A DNA stretch of 64,000 bases, from contig NZ_VRZA01000002.1 of assembly GCF_008064665.1 (NCBI RefSeq), positions 186,001 to 250,000 of the forward strand, read 5' to 3'. The notes below the pieces were generated by a model. It was not told where the DNA came from, did no database searches, and saw only the letters and a list, made by a program, of their open reading frames with translations. Of the stretch, positions 1 through 8,544 are shown piece after piece (the stretch's first letter is position 1; each line of letters starts with the position of its first letter). The position numbers and the translations under genes are program-made. The DNA comes from Parahaliea maris. Lineage in GTDB: Bacteria; Pseudomonadota; Gammaproteobacteria; Pseudomonadales; Halieaceae.

Positions 1-925
1 CGATGATGCCGTCGGCCAGCCCCTGCCAGAGCTTGTCGCGGTTTTCATTCTCGCGAATGGGCGGGCAGCACTTGAACAGGGTTTCACCGTCGGGGCAGGC
101 CTCAGCCCACAGGGTGAGGTAGTGGGGGCAGGTTTCCGCGGTGACGGCCAGGCCTTCTTTCCGGGCGGCGGCAATCATGGCGATGGCGTCGGAGCTCGAC
201 AGGTGCACAATGTGCATCCGCGCGCGGACGCCCCTGATCTGCGCTTCCCGGGCGAGATCGATGACCATCCCGATGGCATCGTTCTCCCACTGCCGGGGGC
301 GGGATGCCAGGAAGCTCTGGTAGCTGCGGCCGATTTCCGCCGGAGGCGTATTGTCGCGGTCGAGCTCCGCGTGCACCAGGTAGGGCAGATCGTAGTGGGC
401 GAGGGTAGGGATTGCGGCGCGCATGTGTTCCGCTTCCACCTGGGGGAAGTCGTCCACGCCGGAAAAAATCGTGAAGGACTTCACTCCGAGGATGCCTGCG
501 CGACAGAGGGCGTCGAGTCCGTCCAGGCTATCCGGGACCACCCCGCCCCAGAAGCCGCAGTCCACCCACAGCTGGTCCTGCACGGCGGTCAGCTTTTCCT
601 CCAGGGCGGCGACGGTGGTGGTGACCGGGATGCAGTTGAGGGGCATGTCCACCACGGTGGTGATGCCTCCCGCTGCGGCCGCCTGGGTGGCCGTATCGAA
701 GCCTTCCCATTCGGTGCGGCCCGGCTCGTTGATGTGCACGTGGGTATCGACCAGCCCCGGCATCAGCACTTTGTCGCCAAGGTCTTCCAATGGACAGCCG
801 GGCTCGGCCTGCCAGTCCAGGATGTCGGCAATTTTGCCGTCGGCAATCACTACCGTGGCGGCGCGTTCTTCACCGTCGCTGATCACCCGGCGGCTGCGCA
901 GGGCCCGGATGCTGGCTTCACTCAT
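1..925 (-). CDS. allB: Allantoinase (partial, 3' end outside window)
   Basis: Cyclic amidohydrolase that would open the hydantoin ring of allantoin to allantoate. Translating the minus strand from ATG 925-923 gives an open frame to the window edge (about 308 codons; the family is about 450). It shows the metal motif DTHVHINEPGR (His62, His64) and GVKSFTIFSG, whose Lys149 is the residue carboxylated in allantoinases, then LVHAE and MHIVHLSS carrying further metal His. The start overlaps the xdhC stop by 8 bp, so it is the fourth gene of an xdhABC-allB operon. Dihydropyrimidinase or dihydroorotase are the alternatives; the NEPGR motif and the purine context favour allantoinase. Confidence 0.88.
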   Translation of the reverse strand, partial: MSEASIRALRSRRVISDGEERAATVVIADGKIADILDWQAEPGCPLEDLGDKVLMPGLVDTHVHINEPGRTEWEGFDTATQAAAAGGITTVVDMPLNCIPVTTTVAALEEKLTAVQDQLWVDCGFWGGVVPDSLDGLDALCRAGILGVKSFTIFSGVDDFPQVEAEHMRAAIPTLAHYDLPYLVHAELDRDNTPPAEIGRSYQSFLASRPRQWENDAIGMVIDLAREAQIRGVRARMHIVHLSSSDAIAMIAAARKEGLAVTAETCPHYLTLWAEACPDGETLFKCCPPIRENENRDKLWQGLADGII

Positions 926-1781
926 GGGGAGCCTCCGGACCGGCCAGTGCCTCCCGGACCGGCTGCAATGCTTTCGCATCCGGACCGGCGGCGGGGGTTG
1001 CGACCTGCTGCTGGTAGAGGTTGATGATCTGGCCAGCCACCGACACGGCGACTTCCACCGGGCGTTTACCCGGGATGGTGTCCAGGCCAATGGGGCAGTG
1101 CACTTGCTCCCAGGCGGCAGGGGAAAAGCCTTCATGCTCGAGCCGCATGCGAAAGCGCCGCCACTTGGTCAGGGAGCCGATGAGGCCAACGTAGCCTGCA
1201 TCGGCACGTTTCAGGGCGGCCTTGAGGATGGCGTAATCCTGCTGGTGATTGTGGGTCATGATCAGGTACCAGGTGCCTGCGGGCAGGTTCGCCACCTCTG
1301 CCGAGGGATCGTCGCTGAAGTGCGCTGCGCCCGTTCCGCTGTCCGGCGCCTCGCTGAAGTGCTCGCGGCTGTCGAACCAGTACAGTCGGCATGGCATCTG
1401 CTGCAGCAGGGGAGCCAGGGTACGGCCCACGTGGCCGGCGCCGAACAGGGCGACGTCCAGGGCGGTCCCGGCAAAGCTTTCGAACAGCAGGCTGGTACTG
1501 CCGCCGCAGCATTGGCCGAGGGTCGGCCCCAGGGGCAGGTATTCGATGCGCTGGCCTTCTGTGCCGAGCATCTCGGCGGCGATCTGGGCGGCACGCAGTT
1601 CCAGGTGGCCACCGCCGATGCTGCCGTAACTGCCGTCGCGGGCAAACACCATCTTGGTGCCGGTGGGGCGTGGCGTCGAGCCCCGGGTGCCCAGCTGGGT
1701 CACCAGGACGTAGTCTTCGCCGGAGGCCTGCAAGGACTGTATGGCCTCGCTCCAGTGCAGGTGGGTGTGCAGTTCCTTCAT
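918..1781 (-). CDS. xdhC: Xanthine dehydrogenase accessory protein XdhC
   Basis: Chaperone that binds molybdenum cofactor, promotes its sulfuration and inserts it into XdhB; not part of the mature enzyme. The 287-residue product has the XdhC/CoxI N-terminal domain (TRGSTPRPTGTKM, then GSIGGGHLE and CCGGS with the paired cysteines) and a C-terminal Rossmann-like domain (ALFGAGHVGRTLAPLL; IMTHNHQQDY; YVGLIGS; CPIGLDTIPGKRPVEVAVSV). Its ATG overlaps the xdhB stop as ATGA and its stop overlaps the allB start. Length and motifs match the family closely. Confidence 0.95.
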   Translation of the reverse strand: MKELHTHLHWSEAIQSLQASGEDYVLVTQLGTRGSTPRPTGTKMVFARDGSYGSIGGGHLELRAAQIAAEMLGTEGQRIEYLPLGPTLGQCCGGSTSLLFESFAGTALDVALFGAGHVGRTLAPLLQQMPCRLYWFDSREHFSEAPDSGTGAAHFSDDPSAEVANLPAGTWYLIMTHNHQQDYAILKAALKRADAGYVGLIGSLTKWRRFRMRLEHEGFSPAAWEQVHCPIGLDTIPGKRPVEVAVSVAGQIINLYQQQVATPAAGPDAKALQPVREALAGPEAPHE

Positions 1782-4126
1782 GGTCTTGGCTCCCGGTGCG
1801 CCGTGCGCACGGCCTGACAGGCCGCCAGTACCCGTTCGGGGGTGGCGGGTGCGTCCAGGGGAGGACTGTGACGATATTCACCGAGACTGGCAATGGCATC
1901 GCGCAGCGCAGCCCAGACGGAGATGGCGAGCATCAGCGGGGGTTCTCCCACGGCCTTGGAATGGAAGATGGTCGCTTCCGTGTTGGGGCTGTCGGGCAGC
2001 AGTTCCACGTTCAGTATCTCGGGGGTGTCGCTGATGGCCGGTATCTTGTAACCGGCAGGGCCGGTGGTCTGCAGGCGACCGTCCTCGCCCCAGACCAGTT
2101 CCTCGGTGGTCAGCCAGCCCATGCCCTGGATAAAGCCCCCTTCGACCTGGCCGACGTCGATGGCCGGGTTGAGGGAGTCGCCCACGTCCTGGCAGATATC
2201 GGTGCGCAGTACCCGGTACTCACCGGTAAGCGTGTCCACCACGACTTCCGATACCGCCGCGCCATAGGCGTAGTAGAAAAACGGCCTGCCCTGGGCGGTG
2301 GTGCGGTCGTAGTGAATTTTGGGCGTGCGGTAGTAGCCGGTGGCCGAGAGCGGGACGCGGTGCATGTAGGCCAGTTGAGCCAGTTCGGCAAAGCTCAGCT
2401 TGTGTTCTCCGGCGCGGATATAGCCGGCACTGAAGTGAATCTCATCCTCCGCCACCCCGAAGTGTTCGGCTGCGAAGACGGTAAGCCGCCTGCGAATCTT
2501 GCCCGCTGCATCCTTGGCCGCCATGCCGTTGAGGTCGCTGCCTGAAGACGCCGCTGTGGGTGATGTGTTGGGCACCTTGTCGGTGCGGGTGGCGGTGCAG
2601 GTGATACTCGCCAGGTCGACCTGTAACTCCCGGGCCACGACCTGGGCGACCTTGGTGTAGAGCCCCTGGCCCATCTCCGTGCCGCCGTGATTCAACTGGA
2701 TGCTGCCGTCGGTATAGACGTGCAGCAGGGCGCCGGCCTGGTTCAGGTGCTGCACGGTGAATGAGATACCGAACTTGACCGGTGTGAGGGCCAGGCCGCG
2801 TTTGAGCACCGGGCTCGCTGCATTGGCCTCGCGAATCGCCTCCCGCCGGGCGCGGTAGTCCGCGCTGCGTTCGAGACGCTCCACCAGTGGCGCCACAATG
2901 TGCTGGTTGAGCTGCTGGCCGTAGTGGGTCGTGTCGCGACCGCCTTCGGCAGTGTAGAAATTGCGCTTGCGCACATCGAGCGGGTCCAGCCCGGTGGCGG
3001 TGGCTATCTGCTCGACGATGTTCTCGATGGCCAGCATGCCCTGGGGGCCGCCAAAGCCGCGAAATGCCGTGTGGGAAACCGTGTTGGTCTGCACCCGGTG
3101 GCCCCGAATGTGGGCCGCCGGCAGGAAGTAGGCGTTGTCGGCATGGAACATGGCCCGGTCGACGATGGCATCGGACAGGTCTGGCGACATGCCGCAATTG
3201 CCCGCCAGTTCCAGGTCGAGGCCGAGAATCATACCGTCGCTGTCGAACCCGACCTCGTAGCGGCTGTAGAAGGGGTGGCGTTTGCCGGTGGTGATAAAGT
3301 CCTCGGCCCGGGCCAGGCGCAGTTTGACCGCGCTCCCGGTGTGCCGGGCCAGCAGCGCCGCCAGGCAGGCCCATTGGTTGGCGTTGGTCTCCTTGCCGCC
3401 AAAGGCACCGCCCATCCGGCGCACCTCACAGGTGACAAGGCTGAGTGGCAGCCCCAGCACCTCAGCTACCAGCTTTTGTCCCTCGCTGGGGTGCTGGGTG
3501 GAACTGTAGACCAGCATGCCGCCATCGTCCTGGGGCACGGCCATGGCAGCCTGGCCTTCGAGGTACATCTGTTCCTGGCCGCCGCTGTGAAATTCACCGC
3601 GCAGGGTGTGGGGCGCTGCCTCCAGGGCGGCGCGGGTATCCCCACGTTGCTGGCTGTGGGTGGGGCGCACAAAACGCTGTTCACCGATGCCATCGACCAC
3701 GTCCAGTGCCGGTGGCTGTTCCTCGTACTCGATACTGGCCAGGCGGGCCGCCTGGCGGGCGACCTGCTGAGTGCTGGCGGCAACCACGAAGAGAACCTGG
3801 CCGAGAAAGGACACCTCGCCCTCGGCCAGTAGCGGATCGCCGGGAAACACGGGGCCGATGTCGCGGTGACCCGGGATGTCGTCGCAGGTCAGCACGGCGG
3901 CTACGCCGGGCAGGGCGCGTACCGCGCTCAGGTCCATGGACAGGATCCGGCCCCGGGCGACGGTGCTCAGGCCTGGGTAGGCGTAGAGCAGATTGGCCGG
4001 CGCCGGGAGATCGTCGACATAGCGTGCCTTGCCGGACACGTGCAACGCAGCGCTATCATGTTTCACCGCTCCGGCTGTTGCGGGGCCGCTGGTACTGGCT
4101 TCTCTTTCTTCCGGCAGCTTACGCAT
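1778..4126 (-). CDS. xdhB: Xanthine dehydrogenase large (molybdopterin) subunit
   Basis: Molybdenum-cofactor subunit that hydroxylates hypoxanthine to xanthine and xanthine to urate; cytoplasmic, partner of XdhA. 782 residues, close to other bacterial XdhB proteins. Visible family motifs are GKARYVDDLPAP near the N-terminus, RMGGAFGGKE, AFRGFGGPQGM (the substrate-guanidinium loop), NHGGTEMGQGLYTKV, and KAVGEPPLML near the C-terminus with the catalytic-type Glu. The start overlaps the xdhA stop by 8 bp and the stop overlaps xdhC, so translation is coupled throughout. No truncation or frameshift is seen. Confidence 0.96.
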   Translation of the reverse strand: MRKLPEEREASTSGPATAGAVKHDSAALHVSGKARYVDDLPAPANLLYAYPGLSTVARGRILSMDLSAVRALPGVAAVLTCDDIPGHRDIGPVFPGDPLLAEGEVSFLGQVLFVVAASTQQVARQAARLASIEYEEQPPALDVVDGIGEQRFVRPTHSQQRGDTRAALEAAPHTLRGEFHSGGQEQMYLEGQAAMAVPQDDGGMLVYSSTQHPSEGQKLVAEVLGLPLSLVTCEVRRMGGAFGGKETNANQWACLAALLARHTGSAVKLRLARAEDFITTGKRHPFYSRYEVGFDSDGMILGLDLELAGNCGMSPDLSDAIVDRAMFHADNAYFLPAAHIRGHRVQTNTVSHTAFRGFGGPQGMLAIENIVEQIATATGLDPLDVRKRNFYTAEGGRDTTHYGQQLNQHIVAPLVERLERSADYRARREAIREANAASPVLKRGLALTPVKFGISFTVQHLNQAGALLHVYTDGSIQLNHGGTEMGQGLYTKVAQVVARELQVDLASITCTATRTDKVPNTSPTAASSGSDLNGMAAKDAAGKIRRRLTVFAAEHFGVAEDEIHFSAGYIRAGEHKLSFAELAQLAYMHRVPLSATGYYRTPKIHYDRTTAQGRPFFYYAYGAAVSEVVVDTLTGEYRVLRTDICQDVGDSLNPAIDVGQVEGGFIQGMGWLTTEELVWGEDGRLQTTGPAGYKIPAISDTPEILNVELLPDSPNTEATIFHSKAVGEPPLMLAISVWAALRDAIASLGEYRHSPPLDAPATPERVLAACQAVRTAHREPRP

Positions 4127-5561
4127 AGTGGGTCACCTGCAGCTGCGCGGGGGAAAGCTGCTGCGACAGCCAGAGCCGGCGCAGAAGGTTGGCGGCGACC
4201 TCGCTGCGGTAAGCTGCGCTGGAGCGAAAGTCCGAGATGGGGGTGAAGTCCCCATGCAGGGCGAGGCAGGCTTGCTCCAGGGTTTGCTCGTTGAAGGCCT
4301 GTCCTGTCAGGGCTGCCTCGGCAGCCGCCGCGCGCCTGGGTATTTCGGCCATACCGCCAAAGGCGATGCGCGCCGCGGTGATTGTCTCTCCCTCTCCCTG
4401 CAGGGTGAGCCGGAACGCAGCGCAGACCGTGGAGATGTCGTCATCCAGGCGTTTGCTGACCTTGTAGACCTGGAACAGGTCGCCCTCATGGGGCAACGGA
4501 ATGCGGATCGCCTCGATGAACTCACCGGGCTCCAGCGCCGTCTGCCGATACGCCTTGAAGAATGCGTCGATTGCCAGCTCGCGTATTGTTGCACCTTTAC
4601 GCAGCACCAGGGTTGCCTCCAGGGCAATCAGTACGGGTGGCATGTCACCAATGGGTGACGCATTGGCGATATTGCCTCCCACAGTGCCCTGGTTGCGGAT
4701 TTGCTGTGAACCGAGGCGCGCCAGCAGCTCCCGCAGCGCGGGCCAGTGCGCGCTCAGCGTAGCCTGGCACCGGCTGTAGGTTACGGCAGCGCCAATTTCC
4801 AGGTAGCCCTCTTTCTCCTCCAGCCGCAGTAGTTCGGGTACGCAACCGGTGAATACGAGTCTGTCGCTGGGCTTGAGAGCCTGGGTGAACTCGAGGGCGA
4901 GGTCGGTGGCGCCGGCAACCAGTCGCGCATCGGCGTGGTTTGTCAGCAGGGTGGCCAGCTCCTCCAGTGTGGTGGGGGCGTGGTAGCTCTGCTGGGCAAG
5001 GTGCAGGCTGCCGGGGGCCGCTGCCAGGGCCGTGAGCCGTTCGGCGACGGCGCTCTCGCCGGCGCTGAAGGCATCCTCGATGGCCGGGTCGTACATCTGC
5101 ACGGCGGCCTCGACAATTGGCCGGTAACCGGTGCAGCGACAGAGATTACCTCCCAGGGATTCGAGGATTTCCTCGCGTTCCGGCACTGCGTGATTCTTGC
5201 GATGGGCAAACATCGACATCACGAAACCGGGGGTGCAAAAGCCACACTGGGAGCCATGGCAATCCACCATGGCCTGTTGCACAGGGTGCAGCCGGTCTTC
5301 GCTGGCCAGGTCTTCAACGGTGAGCAGCTGGTGTCCGTGGAGATTTCCCAGCGGGGTGATGCAGGCGTTGAGACTACGGTAGTGAAGCCTGCCGTGCTCG
5401 GGGGCGGCGACCACGACGGTGCATGCTCCACAGTCCCCGGAGGCGCAGCCCTCCTTGGTTCCAGTGCGGCCCAGGTGATCCCTCAGGTAGTCGAGCACGG
5501 TGGTACAGGGGGCGACCTGGTCGACTTCCTGAAGCTCGTTATTGAGTAAAAATCTGATCAT
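4119..5561 (-). CDS. xdhA: Xanthine dehydrogenase small (2Fe-2S/FAD) subunit
   Basis: Electron-transfer subunit carrying two [2Fe-2S] clusters and FAD, passing electrons from the Mo site to NAD+. The ATG at 5561 gives 480 residues beginning MIRFLLNNELQ. An upstream in-frame start would add 31 residues without homology to the ferredoxin fold, so it is not used. Motifs in order: CASGDCGACTVVV (first cluster), GSQCGFCTPGF with GNLCRCTGYRPI (second cluster), then FAD-domain signatures LVAGATDLALEF and GTVGGNIANASPIGDMPP and a C-terminal CO-dehydrogenase-flavoprotein domain. First gene of the operon; a RutR-box-like inverted repeat lies 20 bp upstream of the start. Confidence 0.96.
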   Translation of the reverse strand: MIRFLLNNELQEVDQVAPCTTVLDYLRDHLGRTGTKEGCASGDCGACTVVVAAPEHGRLHYRSLNACITPLGNLHGHQLLTVEDLASEDRLHPVQQAMVDCHGSQCGFCTPGFVMSMFAHRKNHAVPEREEILESLGGNLCRCTGYRPIVEAAVQMYDPAIEDAFSAGESAVAERLTALAAAPGSLHLAQQSYHAPTTLEELATLLTNHADARLVAGATDLALEFTQALKPSDRLVFTGCVPELLRLEEKEGYLEIGAAVTYSRCQATLSAHWPALRELLARLGSQQIRNQGTVGGNIANASPIGDMPPVLIALEATLVLRKGATIRELAIDAFFKAYRQTALEPGEFIEAIRIPLPHEGDLFQVYKVSKRLDDDISTVCAAFRLTLQGEGETITAARIAFGGMAEIPRRAAAAEAALTGQAFNEQTLEQACLALHGDFTPISDFRSSAAYRSEVAANLLRRLWLSQQLSPAQLQVTHYA

Positions 5562-5580
5562 GCCGGGCGCCGGAAAAAAC

Positions 5581-5596
5581 TTGACGATAGTGTCAA
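5581..5596. promoter_or_regulatory. RutR-box-like operator upstream of xdhA
   Basis: Inverted repeat TTGAC-N6-GTCAA (TTGACGATAGTGTCAA), 20 bp upstream of the xdhA start. Spacing and outer half-sites equal those of the E. coli RutR box (TTGACCANNTGGTCAA). Two sites of the same geometry occur at 11194 and 11376, and a RutR-like regulator is encoded at 12889-13554. Binding is inferred. The position so close to the start codon would suit repression or a leader-region site. Confidence 0.6.
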
Positions 5597-5777
5597 AAAA
5601 CTTACCAGAGTTCGCCGGTTGGCGACAGCGTTTTGTGCCCTGTTGGGCCTGCATTTGCGCCTGTCACCCAGTATAGGTCTGCCCCTTGAACCCTGGATGA
5701 AGACGGTAACAGGGGAGGTCAAGGGCCCTGAGATGGCGTCGGTTTGGCGCTTGGCTGGCATGGTAGCAATTCCTCTG

Positions 5778-7079
5778 TCAGATAAAGGCAAAACGGGCCA
5801 GGAAGATACCGCCCAGCACCCACGCGCCCAGCGAGACCTGTCGCGAGCGGCCGGCCACCAGCTTGACGGCAACGTAGGTAATGAAGCCGATGGCGATGCC
5901 ATTGGCGATGGAAAAGGACAGGGGGATCATGACCGTGGTCAGCAGGGCGGGCAGTAACTCGGTTGGGTCTTCCCAGTCCAGGGCGTGCAGGCCGGAGAGC
6001 ATCAGCAATGCAACGTAGAGCAGGGCCCCGGCGGTGGCGAAGGCCGGAACCATACTGGCCAGCGGCGATAGAAACATGGCGAGCAGGAACAGCGCACCCA
6101 CGGTGACCGCGGTGAGTCCGGTGCGGCCGCCGGCCGCCACCCCTGCGGCGCTCTCCACGTAGCTGGTAACCGGGGCGCAGCCGAGAAAGGCGCCCAGTAC
6201 ACTCGCGCTACTGTCGGCCTTGAGGGCGCGGTCCATGTTCTGGATTTCACCTTTGTCGTTGACGAGGTGGGCCCGGGTGGCCACGCCGAGCAGGGTGCCC
6301 GCGGTATCGAAGAGATTGACGAACAGAAAGGCGATGATCACGCTGACCATGGCCACATCGAGGGCGCCGGCAATGTCGAGCTGGAACAGCAGGGGGGCAA
6401 TGCTGGGCGGTGCCGAGACCAGCCCCTGGTAATGGACTTCTCCGATCAGCAGGCCTATTGCGGTAGTGCCGAGGACGCCGAGCATGATCGCGCCAGGTAC
6501 CTGCCGCACCGACAGCGTGGTGATCAGCAGAAATCCAATCGCGGATAGCAGGGGTCCGGGTTGGGAGAAATCGCCCAGGGCCAGCAGGGTCGCCGGGTTG
6601 GCGACGATGATGCCGCCGTTTTGCAGGCCGATGAATCCGATGAACAGCCCCACGCCGGCACCCATTGCCACGCGCATGTCCAGTGGAATGCTCTCCAGCA
6701 TCCAGGCGCGCAGGCGAGTCACGCTCATCAGAACGAACAGCACACCGGAAAAGAACACCGCGCCCATGGCCACCTGCCAGGTGTAACCCATCTCACCGAC
6801 CACGGTGTAGGTGAAAAAGGCATTGAGGCCCATGCCCGGCGCCAGTCCCACCGGCCAGTTGGCATACAGGCCCATGAACAGGCAGGCCAGTGCAGCCGCC
6901 AGGCAGGTGGCGGCAAAGCTGGCGCCTTCGTCCATTCCCGCCGCGGCCATCATCTGCGGGTTGACGAAGATAATGTAAGCCATGGTAATAAACGTAGTCG
7001 CGCCCGCCAGGATTTCGGTAGAGGCGCGGGTGTTGTGCTCATCCAGTTTGAACAGGCGATTGAGCAGGTCTGGCTTCAT
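5778..7079 (-). CDS. NCS2 (AzgA/GhxP-type) purine permease
   Basis: Inner-membrane proton symporter for guanine, hypoxanthine or adenine. The ATG at 7079 gives 433 residues beginning MKPDLLNRLFKLDEHNTRAS, the normal start of this family; the frame stays open 33 codons upstream but that stretch is Arg-rich and overlaps the preceding gene. Family motifs include ATTFITMAYIIFVNP, GLAPGMGLNAFF, NLFDTAGTLLGVATR and SYVESAAGVAAGGRTG, with about 12-14 hydrophobic segments. It starts 13 bp after the upstream deaminase stop, so the two are co-transcribed. It probably imports the base consumed by the deaminase and xanthine dehydrogenase; the precise substrate is not readable. Confidence 0.92.
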   Translation of the reverse strand: MKPDLLNRLFKLDEHNTRASTEILAGATTFITMAYIIFVNPQMMAAAGMDEGASFAATCLAAALACLFMGLYANWPVGLAPGMGLNAFFTYTVVGEMGYTWQVAMGAVFFSGVLFVLMSVTRLRAWMLESIPLDMRVAMGAGVGLFIGFIGLQNGGIIVANPATLLALGDFSQPGPLLSAIGFLLITTLSVRQVPGAIMLGVLGTTAIGLLIGEVHYQGLVSAPPSIAPLLFQLDIAGALDVAMVSVIIAFLFVNLFDTAGTLLGVATRAHLVNDKGEIQNMDRALKADSSASVLGAFLGCAPVTSYVESAAGVAAGGRTGLTAVTVGALFLLAMFLSPLASMVPAFATAGALLYVALLMLSGLHALDWEDPTELLPALLTTVMIPLSFSIANGIAIGFITYVAVKLVAGRSRQVSLGAWVLGGIFLARFAFI

Positions 7080-7092
7080 CGAATCGGTCCTT

Positions 7093-8460
7093 CTATGCGC
7101 GGTAGGTTTGCAGCAGGGTCGTGGCCTGACGGCGTTGTTGCGCCTTGAGCGCGTCGAGGTCAAGGCCGACGATCTCACCGTCGGTAACTCGCCATTCTCC
7201 GCCCACCATCACCCGGTCTGCTTTGTGTGCACCGCACAGGAGCAGGGCGGCCAGGGGGTCGTGACTGCCGGCAAAGGGCAGCTCGTCCAGCTTGAACAGG
7301 GCCAGGTCGGCCTGCATGCCCGGTGCCAGCGTACCGATATCGGAACGGCCGAGTACAGCGGCGGAGCCGGCCGTGGCCCAGCGCAGTGCGTCGATATGGG
7401 TGACCGCGGCGGCGCCGTAACGCAGGCGCTGCAGGTACATGGCCAGCCGCGCTTCAACGATCATGTTGCTGCTGTCATTGGATGCGGAACCGTCCACGGC
7501 CAGGCCGAGCCGGACCCCGGCGCCTTCCAACTCCAGGCTGCGGCAGATTCCCGATGCCAGCATCATGTTCGAGCCCGGGCAATGGGCGACGCCGACGCTG
7601 GCAGCACCGAGACGGGCGATTTCTGCATCGTCGAAATGGATGCCGTGGGCCAGCCAGGTCCGCGGCTGTAGCCAGCCCACGCGCTCCAGGTAATCCACGG
7701 TCCTGCAGCCAAAGCGCTGCAGGCAGAAGTTTTCCTCGTCGAGCGTCTCGGCGAGGTGGGTGTGTAAAAGTACGTCGTGCTTGTCTGCCAGGGCTGCGCT
7801 CTCGCGCATCAGTTCCTCGCTGACGGAAAAAGGTGAGCAGGGTGCCAGGGCAATCTGCACCTGCGCGCCCTCGCCGGACTGGTGATAGCGCTGGATGACG
7901 CGCTCGCAGTCCGCGAGGATACGCTCCTCGGATTGCACCGTGCTCTGGGGCGGCAGGCCGCCGTCATCGACTCCCAGCGACATCGAGCCGCGGGTGAGGG
8001 TAACCCGGTTACCGATGGCCGCACTCGCCTCAACCTGGATGTCGATGGCATCTTCCATTCCCTCGGGGAACAGGTAGTGGTGATCCGCCGCGGTCGTACA
8101 ACCCGACAATAGCAGCTCGGCGAGGGCGACCTGGGTTGCCGTGTACAGCATCTCGGGCGTCAGGCAGGCCCAGACCGGGTAGAGGCTCTGCAGCCAGTCG
8201 AACAACTCCTTGTTCAGGGCCTCGGGCACCGCACGGGTCAGAGTCTGGTAGAAGTGGTGGTGGGTATTGACCAGTCCTGGCAGCAGGACGTGATCGCGGG
8301 CGTCAAAACTGTGATCCACCGGAACTGACGGTGTTTCACCGGCGGCCAACAGGGCTTCGATGCGATCGCCGCAGATCACGACACCGCCCGCCGCGGCATC
8401 GGGAGTAGCGGTAAAGCAGGCCTGCGGATTCCTGATCCAGGTGCGACGGGTCGCGTTCAT
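7093..8460 (-). CDS. 8-oxoguanine deaminase-like amidohydrolase
   Basis: Zinc aminohydrolase of the AtzA/TrzN/guanine deaminase superfamily. 455 residues. Metal and catalytic motifs: NTHHHFYQTLTRA near residues 65-77, HTHLAETLDEE, AHGIHFDDAEI and VDGSASNDSSN. The sequence pattern is that of the subgroup including Pseudomonas aeruginosa PA0142, which converts 8-oxoguanine to urate (older annotation: hydroxydechloroatrazine ethylaminohydrolase). Context supports a purine substrate: a purine permease follows 13 bp downstream and xanthine dehydrogenase after that. Guanine or isoxanthopterin remain possible substrates. A paralogue lies at 13551-14942. Confidence 0.88.
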   Translation of the reverse strand: MNATRRTWIRNPQACFTATPDAAAGGVVICGDRIEALLAAGETPSVPVDHSFDARDHVLLPGLVNTHHHFYQTLTRAVPEALNKELFDWLQSLYPVWACLTPEMLYTATQVALAELLLSGCTTAADHHYLFPEGMEDAIDIQVEASAAIGNRVTLTRGSMSLGVDDGGLPPQSTVQSEERILADCERVIQRYHQSGEGAQVQIALAPCSPFSVSEELMRESAALADKHDVLLHTHLAETLDEENFCLQRFGCRTVDYLERVGWLQPRTWLAHGIHFDDAEIARLGAASVGVAHCPGSNMMLASGICRSLELEGAGVRLGLAVDGSASNDSSNMIVEARLAMYLQRLRYGAAAVTHIDALRWATAGSAAVLGRSDIGTLAPGMQADLALFKLDELPFAGSHDPLAALLLCGAHKADRVMVGGEWRVTDGEIVGLDLDALKAQQRRQATTLLQTYRA

Positions 8461-8497
8461 TCGGTCTCCTTGTAGACGCTGGCAAAGCTCGAAGGCT

Positions 8498-8519
8498 AAA
8501 AAAGGCGCCCGCAGGCGCC
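8498..8519 (-). terminator. Rho-independent terminator of the TonB receptor gene
   Basis: On the minus strand a GGCGCC-TGCG-GGCGCC hairpin is followed directly by six T. It lies 26 bp after the receptor stop and 37 bp before the deaminase start. It should end most receptor transcripts, so the deaminase operon probably has its own promoter or depends on read-through. Confidence 0.85.
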
Positions 8520-8544
8520 AATCAATGGTGACGACTGCCGGTTG

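Noticed and set aside
122-2545. Long plus-strand open frames opposite allB, xdhC and xdhB
   Set aside because: Low-complexity Arg/Pro/Gly-rich translations with no family motifs, antisense to well-supported genes; a GC-rich codon artefact.
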